From positions 768 to 23,140 of the forward strand of contig DFNH01000029.1 in assembly GCA_002375985.1 (NCBI GenBank): a stretch of 22,373 nt of DNA. Direction: 5' to 3'. The stretch comes from Firmicutes bacterium UBA3572. GTDB taxonomy: Bacteria; Bacillota; Desulfotomaculia; Desulfotomaculales; Desulforudaceae. Positions 6,484 through 14,287 of the stretch are shown here, piece by piece. Below the pieces are notes generated by a model. That model did not search any database, had not been told where the DNA came from, and saw nothing but the letters and a program-made list of their open reading frames with translations. Position 1 is the stretch's first letter. The number at the start of each line of letters is the position of its first letter. The translations under genes and the position numbers were made by a program.

Positions 6484-7740
6484 GTGACCGGTTTGATCGG
6501 TAGCGCAAGGTTCTGGTTGATCCTGGCGGCCGGGCTCACACTAGTAAGCGTTACGGCCGCCGCTGTGTGGCGGAATCTCCACCCGCCGGCGACGGCGGTC
6601 AGAGTGGCCGTAGCCGAAGAGCGCCTCTTTGAGGACAAGGTCCTGGCTACCGGAAGAGTGGAAACGCGGTGCCAGGCCGTGGTCGTGGCGCCGTTTGCGG
6701 CCCGGCTGCTGACCCTCGAGGTGCAGGAAGGGGACCGCGTGACCGCCGGGCAGGTGCTGGGTGAACTCGACGCGGCGGACGTGAAAGAGCGGGTGCGCGC
6801 GGCCGAGGCTGCGCTCGCGGTGGCGGAAGCCGAACTCGCGGCGGCGCGCGCCCCCGGTACGCCCGCGGAAATGGCGGCGGCCGAGGCGGCGCTGGCGGCC
6901 GCCGAAGCTTCGGCCGGAGCGGCAGAGAAGAAGCTTGAGCGGTACCGTTATCTTTTCGCGCAGGGGGCGGCCTCCCAAGCCGAACTCGAAGCGGCGCAGG
7001 CTGAGCACAAGCGGGCGCAAGCCGAGCGCGCGGCGGCCGAGGCGCGCCTTGCGGCCCTGAAGGAGGCCGGGGCCCAGACGATAGAGGTCCACCAAGCCCG
7101 GGTCCGGCAGGCGCGCGCCGCGGTGGAGAGCGCCCGCCGGGAGCTGGCGAAGGGCCGGCTCACCGCCCCCATCGCCGGTACGGTGCTCCAGCGGAGCGCA
7201 AGAGAGGGGGACTACCTGCAGCCGGGGGCGCCGGTGCTGACGATCGGGGATCCTGAGCAGCTCCAGGTGGTGGCCGAGCTGAGCGAGCAGGACGTAAAGG
7301 GGGTGGCGGCCGGCCAGGAGGTGGAGATCCGCTGGTTCGGCGATCCCGGGAAGGCCTGGCGCGGCGAGGTTTGCCGGGTTGCCCCTGCGGTAACCCGGAA
7401 GGTCGGGCGGGAAGCGGAAAAGATCGTTCGTGTTTACGTAACGCTTGAAGAGCCCGGTTCTCTCCTTCCCGGGGCCACGGTGGATGCGGTCATCCACCGC
7501 GTCAAACCGCACCAAGCCCTGTTGGTTCCCACCGAAGCCGTGCTGGAAATCGAGGGAGCAAAGGTCGTTTTCACCGTCGAGGGGGGTAAAGCGCGCAAGC
7601 ACACGGTCACGGTGGGCGGGGCCAACGAGCTTTACACCGTGATCAAAAGCGGCCTGGAAGCGGGTGCACACGTGATTCTAAACCCGCAAGACCTCCAGGA
7701 CGGCCAGCCGGTGCGCGTGACCGGCGGTGGACCAGAGTGA
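6484..7740 (+). CDS. HlyD/MacA-type efflux adaptor (418 aa)
   Basis: The GTG start at 6484 follows GGGGAAGG. An N-terminal membrane anchor (about residues 7-27) precedes a split biotinyl-lipoyl hairpin (first half around VVVAPFAARLLTLEVQEGD, second half around RLTAPIAGTVLQRSAREGD). Between them is a long Ala/Glu/Arg-rich coiled coil (about 95-220), then beta-barrel and membrane-proximal domains. This is the membrane-fusion/adaptor family that joins MacB-type pumps to the outside. In a Gram-positive cell there is no outer-membrane channel, so it probably acts as a wall-facing adaptor. Its stop overlaps the start of the ATPase gene (GTGA), so the adaptor, ATPase and permease are co-translated. 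The substrate cannot be told from sequence. Confidence 0.9.
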   Translation: MTGLIGSARFWLILAAGLTLVSVTAAAVWRNLHPPATAVRVAVAEERLFEDKVLATGRVETRCQAVVVAPFAARLLTLEVQEGDRVTAGQVLGELDAADVKERVRAAEAALAVAEAELAAARAPGTPAEMAAAEAALAAAEASAGAAEKKLERYRYLFAQGAASQAELEAAQAEHKRAQAERAAAEARLAALKEAGAQTIEVHQARVRQARAAVESARRELAKGRLTAPIAGTVLQRSAREGDYLQPGAPVLTIGDPEQLQVVAELSEQDVKGVAAGQEVEIRWFGDPGKAWRGEVCRVAPAVTRKVGREAEKIVRVYVTLEEPGSLLPGATVDAVIHRVKPHQALLVPTEAVLEIEGAKVVFTVEGGKARKHTVTVGGANELYTVIKSGLEAGAHVILNPQDLQDGQPVRVTGGGPE

Positions 7741-8417
7741 TCAGAGTTACGGATTTAAAGAAGGTTTACGGCCACGGCCCGGCGGCCGTAGCCGCCTTGA
7801 ACGGGGTCACGCTCGCCATCGAAACCGGCGAGTTCGTGGCGGTGATGGGGCCGTCCGGCTCCGGCAAATCGACTTTTTTGAGCATCCTGGGCTGTCTGGA
7901 ACGACCGAGCGGGGGTAGCTATTACTTCGGCGGGCGGGAGGTCGGGGCGCTGGACGAAGACGAATTGGCGAGAGTGCGCAACGCCGAGATCGGCTTTGTT
8001 TTTCAGACCTTCAACCTCCTGCCCCGCCTGGATGTGCGGCAAAATGTCGAGTTGCCGCTCATCTACGCCGGTGTGCCCCGTAAGGAGCGCCGGGAGCGCG
8101 CGGTGGCGATGCTCACGAGGGTTGGACTGGAGCACCGCCTGCACCACAAGCCGCCCGCCCTCTCCGGTGGTGAGCAGCAGCGGGTGGCGGTTGCCCGGGC
8201 GCTGATCAATGACCCGGCCGTGATCCTGGCCGACGAACCGACCGGTAATCTTGACAGCCGGACCAGCCACGAGATTATGGCGCTCTTTAAAGAACTCCAC
8301 GCGGAGGGCCGGACCATCGTAGTGGTCACCCACGAAGCAGACATTGCCCGCTACGCGGGCCGGATCTTGTACTTTTGCGATGGCGTTTTCGTTCGGGAGG
8401 AGGCGGTTACCGGATGA
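7737..8417 (+). CDS. MacB/LolD-type ABC transporter ATP-binding protein (226 aa)
   Basis: This is a stand-alone ATPase subunit of normal length for the MacB/LolD/FtsE group. Walker A GPSGSGKST is at 38-46, the Q-loop in FVFQTFNLLPRLDV (Gln 90), the signature LSGGEQQ at 142-148, Walker B VILADEPTGNLD at 162-173 and the switch His in VVVTHEAD. The GTG start overlaps the adaptor stop by three bases, and its own stop overlaps the permease ATG. It pairs with the FtsX-like permease downstream to form a mechanotransmission-type pump. With the adaptor it is a MacAB-like set, a type used for antibiotic and peptide efflux or immunity. Confidence 0.93.
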   Translation: MIRVTDLKKVYGHGPAAVAALNGVTLAIETGEFVAVMGPSGSGKSTFLSILGCLERPSGGSYYFGGREVGALDEDELARVRNAEIGFVFQTFNLLPRLDVRQNVELPLIYAGVPRKERRERAVAMLTRVGLEHRLHHKPPALSGGEQQRVAVARALINDPAVILADEPTGNLDSRTSHEIMALFKELHAEGRTIVVVTHEADIARYAGRILYFCDGVFVREEAVTG

Positions 8418-9622
8418 GGTTTTTCGACCTGTGGGCGCTGGCTCTCGGGAACCTCGCGGCGCACCGCCTGCGGGCCGTGCTGACCACCCTGGGGATCGCC
8501 ATCGGCATCGCCGCGGTCATTGCCGTGGTGGCTATTGGGCAGGGAGGGCGCGCCGTTTTGCTGGCTGAGCTGGAAAAATTAGGCACCAAGCGCGCCTTTA
8601 ACATTTCGGTGGACTGGGTGCGGGGCGAAGCCCCCACCGCCGGCACCTTTACCCTGCAGGACGTGGCGGTGATCAAAGAACTCTCCCCCGCGGTGGATAA
8701 GTTGGCGCCGGTCACCTCCGGGATGTTCATTGATATCCGGCGGCCGCACAGCCGGGCTGAACCGCTTTTCTGCCAGGTGATCGGGACCACGCCCGACTTA
8801 ACGGGAGTGATGAACATCCCGCTCGCTGCGGGGCGCTTCTTTTCGGAAGCGGACGTGGCGGGGCACCGGCGGGTGGTGGTGCTGGACGGCGCGCTGGCCG
8901 AAAGACTTTTCCCCCGGGAGGAGGCGCTTGGCAAACAGGTTTTTCTCCAGGACGTCCCGGCCACGGTCATCGGCATAACCGAAAGGCAAACCGGTCAGCT
9001 TCTGGGCACCATGGGTATGCAAAAGCTCGTTTTTGCGCCCATCACTTTCACGCAGGACCTGCTTAACACCAGGGTGATCCACGAGTTAAACGGTGCCGCG
9101 GTGACCGAAGGGGCGGTAGAGCAGGCGATCGCGGACTGCCTCACGATTCTCGAAAAGAGGAACCCCGGTGCCGGCGTCAACTATACCGGCATGTCCATGG
9201 CGGAAAGTCTTGCCATCCTCGGAAGGGCGACCGGGGTGATGACGCTGATCATCGCCGCGGTGGCGGCGATCGCGCTGCTGGTGGGGGGTGTGGGGGTGAT
9301 GAATATCATGCTGGTGGCGGTGACCGAGCGTACCCGGGAAGTGGGCCTCCTGATGGCCATCGGTGCGCGCCGGCAGGACGTTCTAAAGCAGTTTTTGGCG
9401 GAAGCGGTCGCTCTCTGTCTGCTGGGCGGGGCGTTCGGCGTGCTGCTGGGTGCCGGTGGCGCTTGGGTGATCGCCTATTTTGCCGACTGGCCGCCGCTCA
9501 TCTCCCTTTGGACGGTGCTCCTGGCTTTCGGCTTTGCTTCCCTGGTGGGGCTGGTTTTCGGCCTCTACCCCGCCAGCCGGGCGGCGTCCTTCAGTCCCGC
9601 AGAAGCCCTGCGGCATCATTGA
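8414..9622 (+). CDS. MacB/FtsX-type ABC permease (402 aa)
   Basis: The ATG at 8414 overlaps the ATPase stop (ATGA) and has GGGAGGAGG upstream. An earlier in-frame ATG at 8375 lies deep in the ATPase gene and is not favoured. The topology is classic: one N-terminal helix (about residues 24-45), a large extracytoplasmic MacB_PCD domain (about 48-275), then three helices forming the FtsX domain (about 283-305, 332-358, 368-390). The motif VGGVGVMNIMLVAVTERTRE, followed by GLLMAIGARRQDVL, is diagnostic. It completes the MacAB-like unit beginning at 6484. A short GC stem (GGCGG 9635-9639 / CCGCC 9653-9657) follows but is too weak to call a terminator. Confidence 0.93.
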   Translation: MRFFDLWALALGNLAAHRLRAVLTTLGIAIGIAAVIAVVAIGQGGRAVLLAELEKLGTKRAFNISVDWVRGEAPTAGTFTLQDVAVIKELSPAVDKLAPVTSGMFIDIRRPHSRAEPLFCQVIGTTPDLTGVMNIPLAAGRFFSEADVAGHRRVVVLDGALAERLFPREEALGKQVFLQDVPATVIGITERQTGQLLGTMGMQKLVFAPITFTQDLLNTRVIHELNGAAVTEGAVEQAIADCLTILEKRNPGAGVNYTGMSMAESLAILGRATGVMTLIIAAVAAIALLVGGVGVMNIMLVAVTERTREVGLLMAIGARRQDVLKQFLAEAVALCLLGGAFGVLLGAGGAWVIAYFADWPPLISLWTVLLAFGFASLVGLVFGLYPASRAASFSPAEALRHH

Positions 9623-9672
9623 AGTCTGTGTTGCGGCGGCTTAAAATAACTTCCGCCTTATTGAAATGACCC

Positions 9673-9900
9673 TCAGGTGCGGACGCAGAGGGCGATGATC
9701 AATACCAGCAACAGTGCGCCCAAGGCCACATAGTTCATGGTTGTGTTCGGGGCCGGGTTGCCGGGCGGCGCGGCCGACCATTCTTCCTGGTACCACTTTT
9801 CGATTCCCGTTTGCAGCGGGGCGCCCTTATGCTCCGGCGTGGCTGGCTGGTCTTCTTCAACCGGCGCTGCATGTCTTAAGTCCGGGTTGTCTCGCTGCAA
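9673..9900 (-). CDS. Small C-terminally anchored membrane protein (75 aa)
   Basis: I choose TTG at 9900 (reverse strand) because AAAGGAGGGGGG lies six bases upstream of it. An in-frame GTG at 9927 would place that ribosome site inside the gene. Residues 1-50 are polar, charged and Pro-rich (GIEKWYQEEWSAAPPGNPAP). A single membrane helix (YVALGALLLVLIIALCVRT) ends the protein, giving a tail-anchored layout. It is divergent from the SLH-protein gene, with an AT-rich spacer between them, and convergent with the permease gene. I do not recognise a family. The strong ribosome site and clean hydrophobic anchor support real coding; its function is unknown. Confidence 0.55.
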   Translation of the reverse strand: MQRDNPDLRHAAPVEEDQPATPEHKGAPLQTGIEKWYQEEWSAAPPGNPAPNTTMNYVALGALLLVLIIALCVRT

Positions 9901-9927
9901 AGGGCACCCCCCTCCTTTGACGAACAC

Positions 9928-10104
9928 CTTTACTTAAATAGACTCTTCGGAGTGGAGTTTGGTTTTGCGAATTTACTTTAATTTATAAATTTATTTTTGC
10001 CGAAGAACCAAAAGCATGTTTTGCGCGTCATCATGGTTAAAAGCGGCAGCGAGGCCGGGCAAGGACCCGTCCCGTTCTGCCCGCTCGAAAGGAGGCCGTA
10101 TCTG
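9928..10104. promoter_or_regulatory. AT-rich divergent intergenic region
   Basis: This spacer separates the minus-strand small membrane gene from the plus-strand secreted protein. It contains a strongly AT-rich core (about 9966-10000, with TTTAATTTATAAATTTA) in an otherwise GC-rich window, and a 7-bp inverted repeat TCTTCGG / CCGAAGA flanking that core. Promoters for both genes probably lie here, but I cannot assign a confident -35/-10 pair. The plus-strand ribosome site AAAGGAGG (10088-10095) is at its right edge. Confidence 0.35.
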
Positions 10105-12315
10105 GTGTTTTCCGCGGTATCCCGTTTCACGTTCCTGGTTGTGGTCCTGTTGTTGTGCGCCGGTCTATTTCTGGCCGCACCGCACCCGGCCTGGGCGGAT
10201 CCAGGTTCCGGCGCGAAGGCAAAGGTGTCGCTGGAGGAGGCCATCGGTATCGCCAAGGACGCTTTCACGGTGCCTGCCGGTTTCCAGCAGTTCCGTTCCG
10301 GTTATCATTCCGGCGAGGAGGGGGCCGTCTGGAACCTGCACTGGTCGGACGAAGGACCATTCGGGGGCAACCTCCGGGTGTCCGTAAGCGCGGACAGCGG
10401 AGAGATTCTGGATATGTACTACTATCCGGGTATACCCCCGGGAACCAAGTACACCGGGTTTCCGAAATACAGCCGGGAGGCGGCGCAGGCCATCGCCGAA
10501 AAGACCGCCCGGCGGCTACAGCCCGAGCGGTTTCGCCAGACCCGCCTGGCGCCCGAGTCGCCCGATGCCTTTCGGCCGTTGCCCGGTCCGTTGGTCCGGG
10601 ACCGCCCAATCACCTATCACTTCCACTTTCAGCGTTTAAAAGACGGCATCCCCGTGGTGGGTAACGGAATCACCGTCGAGGTTAACGGGGAGACGGGGGA
10701 CGTACAGCGCTTCTCCCTGTCGTGGGACCGGAAGCTTGAGCTGCCCGCTGGGGCCGGCCGGATCGGCTTCGACCGGGCGCGGGAGATTTTCAACCGGGAC
10801 GGCCTGGAACTGGTGTACGTGTACACCGGTCCGCGTGACCGGGACGCCGGCGAGTGCCCGTACCCGGTTTACCGGGTGCGCGACGGGGGTTTTGTGCTGG
10901 ACGCGCTGACGGGGGAACTGATTGACCCCGAGGATTACTACTTGATTACCGACGGCGGAGCGGGGGAGACCGGTATGCCGCGGGAACAGCAGCGCAAGAT
11001 CCCCGACCTGAGCCCGGCGGAAATGGCGGCGGTGGAAGAAACGCGGGGATTGTTGAGCGCGGAGGCCGCCCGGCGGGCCGCCGAAGCGGCCTACAGCCTG
11101 CCGCCTGCAATGAGGCTCACCGGCACACGGCTGGCGCACAACTGGAACGTTCCGGGCGGGAAGATCTGGCACCTGGATTACGCCGACGAGGGCGGCAAAA
11201 CCCGCGTCAGTCTGGCGGTGGACGCCCGGACCGGTGAGTTCCTCCGGTTCAGCGTTTACCGGGAGCCGGACCGGAAGGATTACCTTGAGGCGCCCGTGGT
11301 GAACGTCAGTGAGGGTGAGGCCCGGAAAAAGGCCGAAGCCTTAATGCGCAAGCTGCAGCCGGAGAAAGCCGGGCAGGTTACCTTCCGCCACACCCGGCGC
11401 GAGCTGGGTCCCTGGGCCGAGGAGGGCGGGCCGCTACCGCGGGCGTATACCTTTGAGTTCGCTCGCGTGGTGCACGGTGTGCCGTACCCCGACAACGGTT
11501 TCACGGTGACCGTGAACGCCACCACCGGCGAAGTGACGCATTACCATTTGAAGTGGTGGGACACCGTTTTTCCGGAGCCGGAAGGAATCATCGCCCGGGA
11601 CCGGGCGAACGAGTTGTATCTGGCCGAATGCCCGTTGACCCTGGAGTACACCCAGCTCTACTCCCGGTGGGTGCGGGAACGGGGCATACCGCCCTACTCC
11701 CTGGTTTACCGCCTGGAAGGCCGGCCGGACATAATGGTGGACGCCCGGTCGGGGCGGTTGCTCGACCGGCAGGGCAACCCGCTGGTGGAACGGACCAAGG
11801 GCTTCGCCGACATCGCCGGGCATCCGGCGGAACGGGAGATACTGCTCTTGGCTGAGGCCGGCATTGTCGCCGGTGACGGCGGGCGGTTCCGGCCTAACGA
11901 TCCGGTGACCGGTGCCGAACTGCTGAGCATGCTGGTGAACGCATACGGGGGTAACCGCTACCCGACGGTACCGGTGCGGGAGGATGGGTCCGGGTACGAT
12001 GTGGTTCTCGAAAGGGCCATAGCGATGGGTATTTTGGACAGCCGGGCGGGCTTTGACCCGGCGGCGCCGGTCACCCGTCTGCAGGCGGCGCGCCTGCTGG
12101 TCAACGCTCAGGGTTACGGACCGCTGGCCAGGCTTTTTACCCTGTTCCGGTTGGACGCGGCGGACGCGGCCAGGGTGCCCGCAGCCGAGCGCGGATACGC
12201 CGCGGCCGCGGCGGGCCTGGGCCTGCTGCCCCTGGAAGACGGGCACTTCCGGCCAGACAGCACAATTACGCGCGGTCAGGCGGCACAGATTCTAGTGCGC
12301 GCCCTTTCCCCCTGA
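10105..12315 (+). CDS. Secreted YcdB/YcdC-repeat protein with S-layer-homology domains (736 aa)
   Basis: The start is GTG 10105, nine bases after AAAGGAGG. The frame is open further upstream, but only this start gives a proper signal peptide (hydrophobic FLVVVLLLCAGLFLAA, cleavage after AWA). The body is an internal duplication of a PepSY-like YcdB/YcdC unit. Unit one spans about residues 35-215 and ends in VTV/GNGITVEVNGETGDV. Unit two spans about 330-560 and ends in DNGFTVTVNATTGEV. The C-terminus (about 566-736) carries three SLH modules (FADIAGHPAEREI..., GYDVVLERAIAMGIL..., YAAAAAGLGLLPLEDGHFRP), which anchor proteins to pyruvylated wall polymer. It is therefore a cell-surface protein. 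YcdB/YcdC domains have no proven enzymatic role; protease inhibition or binding is a guess. Confidence 0.9.
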   Translation: MFSAVSRFTFLVVVLLLCAGLFLAAPHPAWADPGSGAKAKVSLEEAIGIAKDAFTVPAGFQQFRSGYHSGEEGAVWNLHWSDEGPFGGNLRVSVSADSGEILDMYYYPGIPPGTKYTGFPKYSREAAQAIAEKTARRLQPERFRQTRLAPESPDAFRPLPGPLVRDRPITYHFHFQRLKDGIPVVGNGITVEVNGETGDVQRFSLSWDRKLELPAGAGRIGFDRAREIFNRDGLELVYVYTGPRDRDAGECPYPVYRVRDGGFVLDALTGELIDPEDYYLITDGGAGETGMPREQQRKIPDLSPAEMAAVEETRGLLSAEAARRAAEAAYSLPPAMRLTGTRLAHNWNVPGGKIWHLDYADEGGKTRVSLAVDARTGEFLRFSVYREPDRKDYLEAPVVNVSEGEARKKAEALMRKLQPEKAGQVTFRHTRRELGPWAEEGGPLPRAYTFEFARVVHGVPYPDNGFTVTVNATTGEVTHYHLKWWDTVFPEPEGIIARDRANELYLAECPLTLEYTQLYSRWVRERGIPPYSLVYRLEGRPDIMVDARSGRLLDRQGNPLVERTKGFADIAGHPAEREILLLAEAGIVAGDGGRFRPNDPVTGAELLSMLVNAYGGNRYPTVPVREDGSGYDVVLERAIAMGILDSRAGFDPAAPVTRLQAARLLVNAQGYGPLARLFTLFRLDAADAARVPAAERGYAAAAAGLGLLPLEDGHFRPDSTITRGQAAQILVRALSP

Positions 12316-12343
12316 CCCAGACTGGATAACTGCTCTTCCCACA

Positions 12344-12372
12344 CCCGGCGTTGCGCGCCGGGCTCTTTTTTT
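12344..12372 (+). terminator. Rho-independent terminator after the SLH-protein gene
   Basis: CCCGGCG (12344-12350) and CGCCGGG (12356-12362) form a perfect 7-bp GC stem with a 5-nt loop, followed by CTCTTTTTTT. It lies 29 nt downstream of the stop of the YcdB/SLH gene and closes that monocistronic unit. Confidence 0.9.
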
Positions 12373-12454
12373 GGACCGCAATCGGCCGATCTTTTGCCGG
12401 GAACGCCGCTTGGGTTAACATGAACGAAAACGGTCTTGACCTTGCGAGGAAAGG

Positions 12455-12892
12455 GTGAAAGCGGTGGTCATCAGGCAGGCGCGACCAGGAAGGGTGTTCA
12501 TCGGGCGGCTGGCCAAGGGGGGCGACCTTCTAGGACTCCTTACCTCAATCTGCGGGCGGGAGAACGTAACCCACGGCGAGGTGCGGGCCATCGGGGCGCT
12601 CACGCAGGCGCGGCTGGGTTATTACAATCAGGTTGCACGGGAATACAAGGAAATAACCGTGCCTTCACCTTGCGAAATCGTGTCCCTGGTGGGTAACATT
12701 TCCCTGAAGGACGGACGGCCGTTCGTGCACGCCCATCTGGCCGTGGCCGGTGCGACGGGCCGCGTACTGGGCGGACACCTGTTGGAAGGCTGCCTCGTTT
12801 TCGCGGGTGAGTATGTGATCCGGGAACTGGAGGTCAGCCCGCTCTTAGAACGGGCTTACGACGAGGCCACCGGACTGGCCTTGTGGCGGTAA
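12455..12892 (+). CDS. PPC/DUF296-domain protein (145 aa)
   Basis: The GTG start at 12455 follows GAGGAAAG. The whole protein is one PPC (plants and prokaryotes conserved, DUF296) domain of the usual length. Features are an early GRVFIGRLAKGGDLLGLLTS, then GEVRAIGALTQARLGYYN, LVGNISLKDGRPFVHAHLAV and VLGGHLLEGCLVF. The HAHLAV and GGH segments are the family's conserved core, thought to bind a metal through histidines. Bacterial members form trimers, lack the AT-hook of the plant proteins and have no firmly established role. It appears to be a single gene, separated from the SLH gene by a terminator and convergent with the glutaredoxin gene. Confidence 0.9.
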   Translation: MKAVVIRQARPGRVFIGRLAKGGDLLGLLTSICGRENVTHGEVRAIGALTQARLGYYNQVAREYKEITVPSPCEIVSLVGNISLKDGRPFVHAHLAVAGATGRVLGGHLLEGCLVFAGEYVIRELEVSPLLERAYDEATGLALWR

Positions 12893-12928
12893 GGACCTGC
12901 GAGGGCAACCTGCCCCCGGCTAGATCCC

Positions 12929-13147
12929 TCAACCCATGCCGTTATGGTCGCCGATCTGCACCAGTTTGCCGTCACGGACGATCACCGGCACCCGGTCGGC
13001 ACGGTACTTTTTCTTAACCATGTGCCGAGCGTCCAAGTCCACGCTTAGATTGATCTCTTCAAAAGGGACGCCCCGGGTCCGGTATTCTTCCGTTATGCGG
13101 CGGCAATAGGGACACCCGGTCTTGGTATAGATGATGGTCTTTGCCAT
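12929..13147 (-). CDS. Glutaredoxin-like small thiol-disulfide protein (72 aa)
   Basis: I choose ATG at 13147 (reverse strand) because AGGAGGTGGGTAGGG sits directly ahead of it, although the frame extends a further eight codons. The sequence starts MAKTIIYTKTGCPYCRR, with the redox CPYC at residues 12-15. It then has FEEINLSVD, RVPVIVRDGKLV with the conserved Val-Pro (cis-Pro), and a short C-terminus. Length and motifs match the NrdH/glutaredoxin family of Firmicutes, which reduces protein disulfides. The extreme C-terminal helix is short compared with classical glutaredoxins. A TATAAT hexamer lies about 30 nt upstream on this strand, but without a good -35. Confidence 0.9.
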   Translation of the reverse strand: MAKTIIYTKTGCPYCRRITEEYRTRGVPFEEINLSVDLDARHMVKKKYRADRVPVIVRDGKLVQIGDHNGMG

Positions 13148-13276
13148 CCCTACCCACCTCCTGGTAATCAATTATAGTATATCCAGGATGAGGAGGGAAC
13201 CGTTGCGGTGCGATTCGTGCCGAAAACCGTTTTTTTCGGGGTTAAGGCGCACCTGCATCCCGTTCCCAACTTACGG

Positions 13277-13486
13277 CTACCGCCGGGTTACCGTCTTTTT
13301 GTGGGTGGCGGTGTAAAGGGGGCGCAGAATGGGGGTGGTGGGGTCCAGGTTTAGGCGCCAGAGCTTGCCGATCAACGGCAAAAGCTCATTAACCCGTTCC
13401 GGAAACACCAGGTAGAAGGAAACGAGCTGAGGAAAGACTGGTAATCGGCGTGGGACTGACATGCGCGTAGCAACTTTCGGGACCAC
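13277..13486 (-). pseudogene. Possible N-terminal transposase fragment
   Basis: The reverse strand encodes a 69-residue ORF with GGAGGTGGTC at its start. The stretch FPQLVSFYLVFPERVNELLP, then KLWRLNLDPTTPILRPLY, reads like the N-terminus of a clostridial IS transposase family I recall from related genomes, but the frame stops where the catalytic part should begin. No inverted repeats or DDE segment are visible nearby. It could instead be a small gene of unknown function. The rest of 13148-13503 holds the glutaredoxin upstream region and nothing else I recognise. Confidence 0.35.
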
Positions 13487-13503
13487 CTCCAGCTACATTT
13501 GTC

Positions 13504-13761
13504 GTGCGTCGGTTTGTTACCGGGGAGGGTTTCGGGGATGCGGGACTACGCCTTGGTCTTAAAAAGTATTATGTCGCCGCCTGGTTCCTCTGGCCCGTAC
13601 TCGGTATGGCGGCGCTGGGGTTGACTCTCCTGCTGGGCTATGCTCAGGCTCCCACGATCGCCGGACTGGCGGAATACCGAATCAACCGGGTGGGGTTTGA
13701 AAAGAAAGTATATAATATAACCAAAGGCCATTATTTGGCCAGGATGGATACTGAACCCTGA
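13504..13761 (+). CDS. Doubtful small membrane protein (85 aa)
   Basis: A GTG at 13504 opens an 85-codon frame with no ribosome site. Residues 22-47 form a plausible membrane helix (YYVAAWFLWPVLGMAALGLT) followed by a charged tail. A better start signal, GGGGAGG then ATG at about 13538, belongs to another frame (MRDYALVLK). That frame would join this one if a base shift occurred at the TTAAAAAG run near 13560. The gene may therefore be frameshifted, or the conceptual start may be wrong. A TATAATATAA motif near its end (13711-13720) might belong to a promoter of the next gene. No family recognised. Confidence 0.35.
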   Translation: MRRFVTGEGFGDAGLRLGLKKYYVAAWFLWPVLGMAALGLTLLLGYAQAPTIAGLAEYRINRVGFEKKVYNITKGHYLARMDTEP

Positions 13762-13796
13762 GCACCACATTTGGCAGTTTGAAAGGGGAAAAGGAC

Positions 13797-14258
13797 TTGG
13801 AACAAGTGATGACGGCCGCAGCTGACCGGGGTGAGGCGCTCGGCCGGGCGATCGAATTGAGCGTACAGCTTCAGGACGCGGTAGCCCGGACGATGGAAGA
13901 ATTCGAAAAGGTTCCGGCATTCCTCCGGCCGCTGGCACAGAACCGGTTTAAGGAAAAGACGGGGATGAGCGTGGGAGACTGGGCGGGCAGTGCCGACCAA
14001 CTGGCGGCACTGCTGAAGCGGATGGCGCAGGGAGACCAGGGGGTTTGGGCGGAGTTCAGCGGTGTATACCCACAGTTCAGGGAGGCGATGGTCCGTCTGG
14101 GCGATTATTGCCGGGTGGTGCCGGACGAATTGGCGCTCCTGATCAAGGACGGGGACAAGTTGGCCAAGGTCCGGCAGGTAATGGAGGCACGCGAAGGGTT
14201 GCTCCGGTCCCTGGTGGCTACGCTGGACGAGGTTTTGGCCAAACCGGATGCCGGGTAG
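13797..14258 (+). CDS. Hypothetical helical protein (about 153 aa)
   Basis: TTG 13797 is favoured because AAAGGGG (13782-13788) is well spaced ahead of it. An in-frame TTG at 13779 lacks a ribosome site, and GTG 13806 and ATG 13809 are further options. The protein is almost wholly alpha-helical, acidic and soluble, with a mid segment NRFKEKTGMSVGDWAGSADQ and no Cys-rich, membrane or nucleotide-binding motif apart from one Cys. I do not recognise a family. It ends 29 nt before the acyltransferase gene on the same strand, so the two are probably co-transcribed, but this does not indicate a function. Confidence 0.7.
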   Translation: MEQVMTAAADRGEALGRAIELSVQLQDAVARTMEEFEKVPAFLRPLAQNRFKEKTGMSVGDWAGSADQLAALLKRMAQGDQGVWAEFSGVYPQFREAMVRLGDYCRVVPDELALLIKDGDKLAKVRQVMEAREGLLRSLVATLDEVLAKPDAG

Positions 14259-14287
14259 TTTTTCTTTTTTCCAAAGGGGGTGCGGCG

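Noticed and set aside
6541..7671. Long reverse-strand open frame (376 codons) opposite the adaptor gene
   Set aside because: Its composition (Arg, Gly, His, Leu-rich, no domain) is that of a GC-rich antisense shadow, and the plus strand encodes a clear HlyD-type protein.
9633..9657. GGCGG/CCGCC hairpin after the MacB-type permease
   Set aside because: The stem is only 5 bp with a 13-nt loop and is followed by TTATTG, not a T-run; too weak for a terminator call.
13479..13488. GGGACCACCT, also present at 586-595
   Set aside because: A shared 10-mer that here is the complement of a ribosome site; no longer similarity surrounds it, so it is not a repeat family.
13688..13716. Promoter with TATAAT at 13711-13716
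   Set aside because: The -10 is good, but the sequence 17 bases upstream (GGGTGG) is nothing like a -35, and it lies inside a possible ORF.
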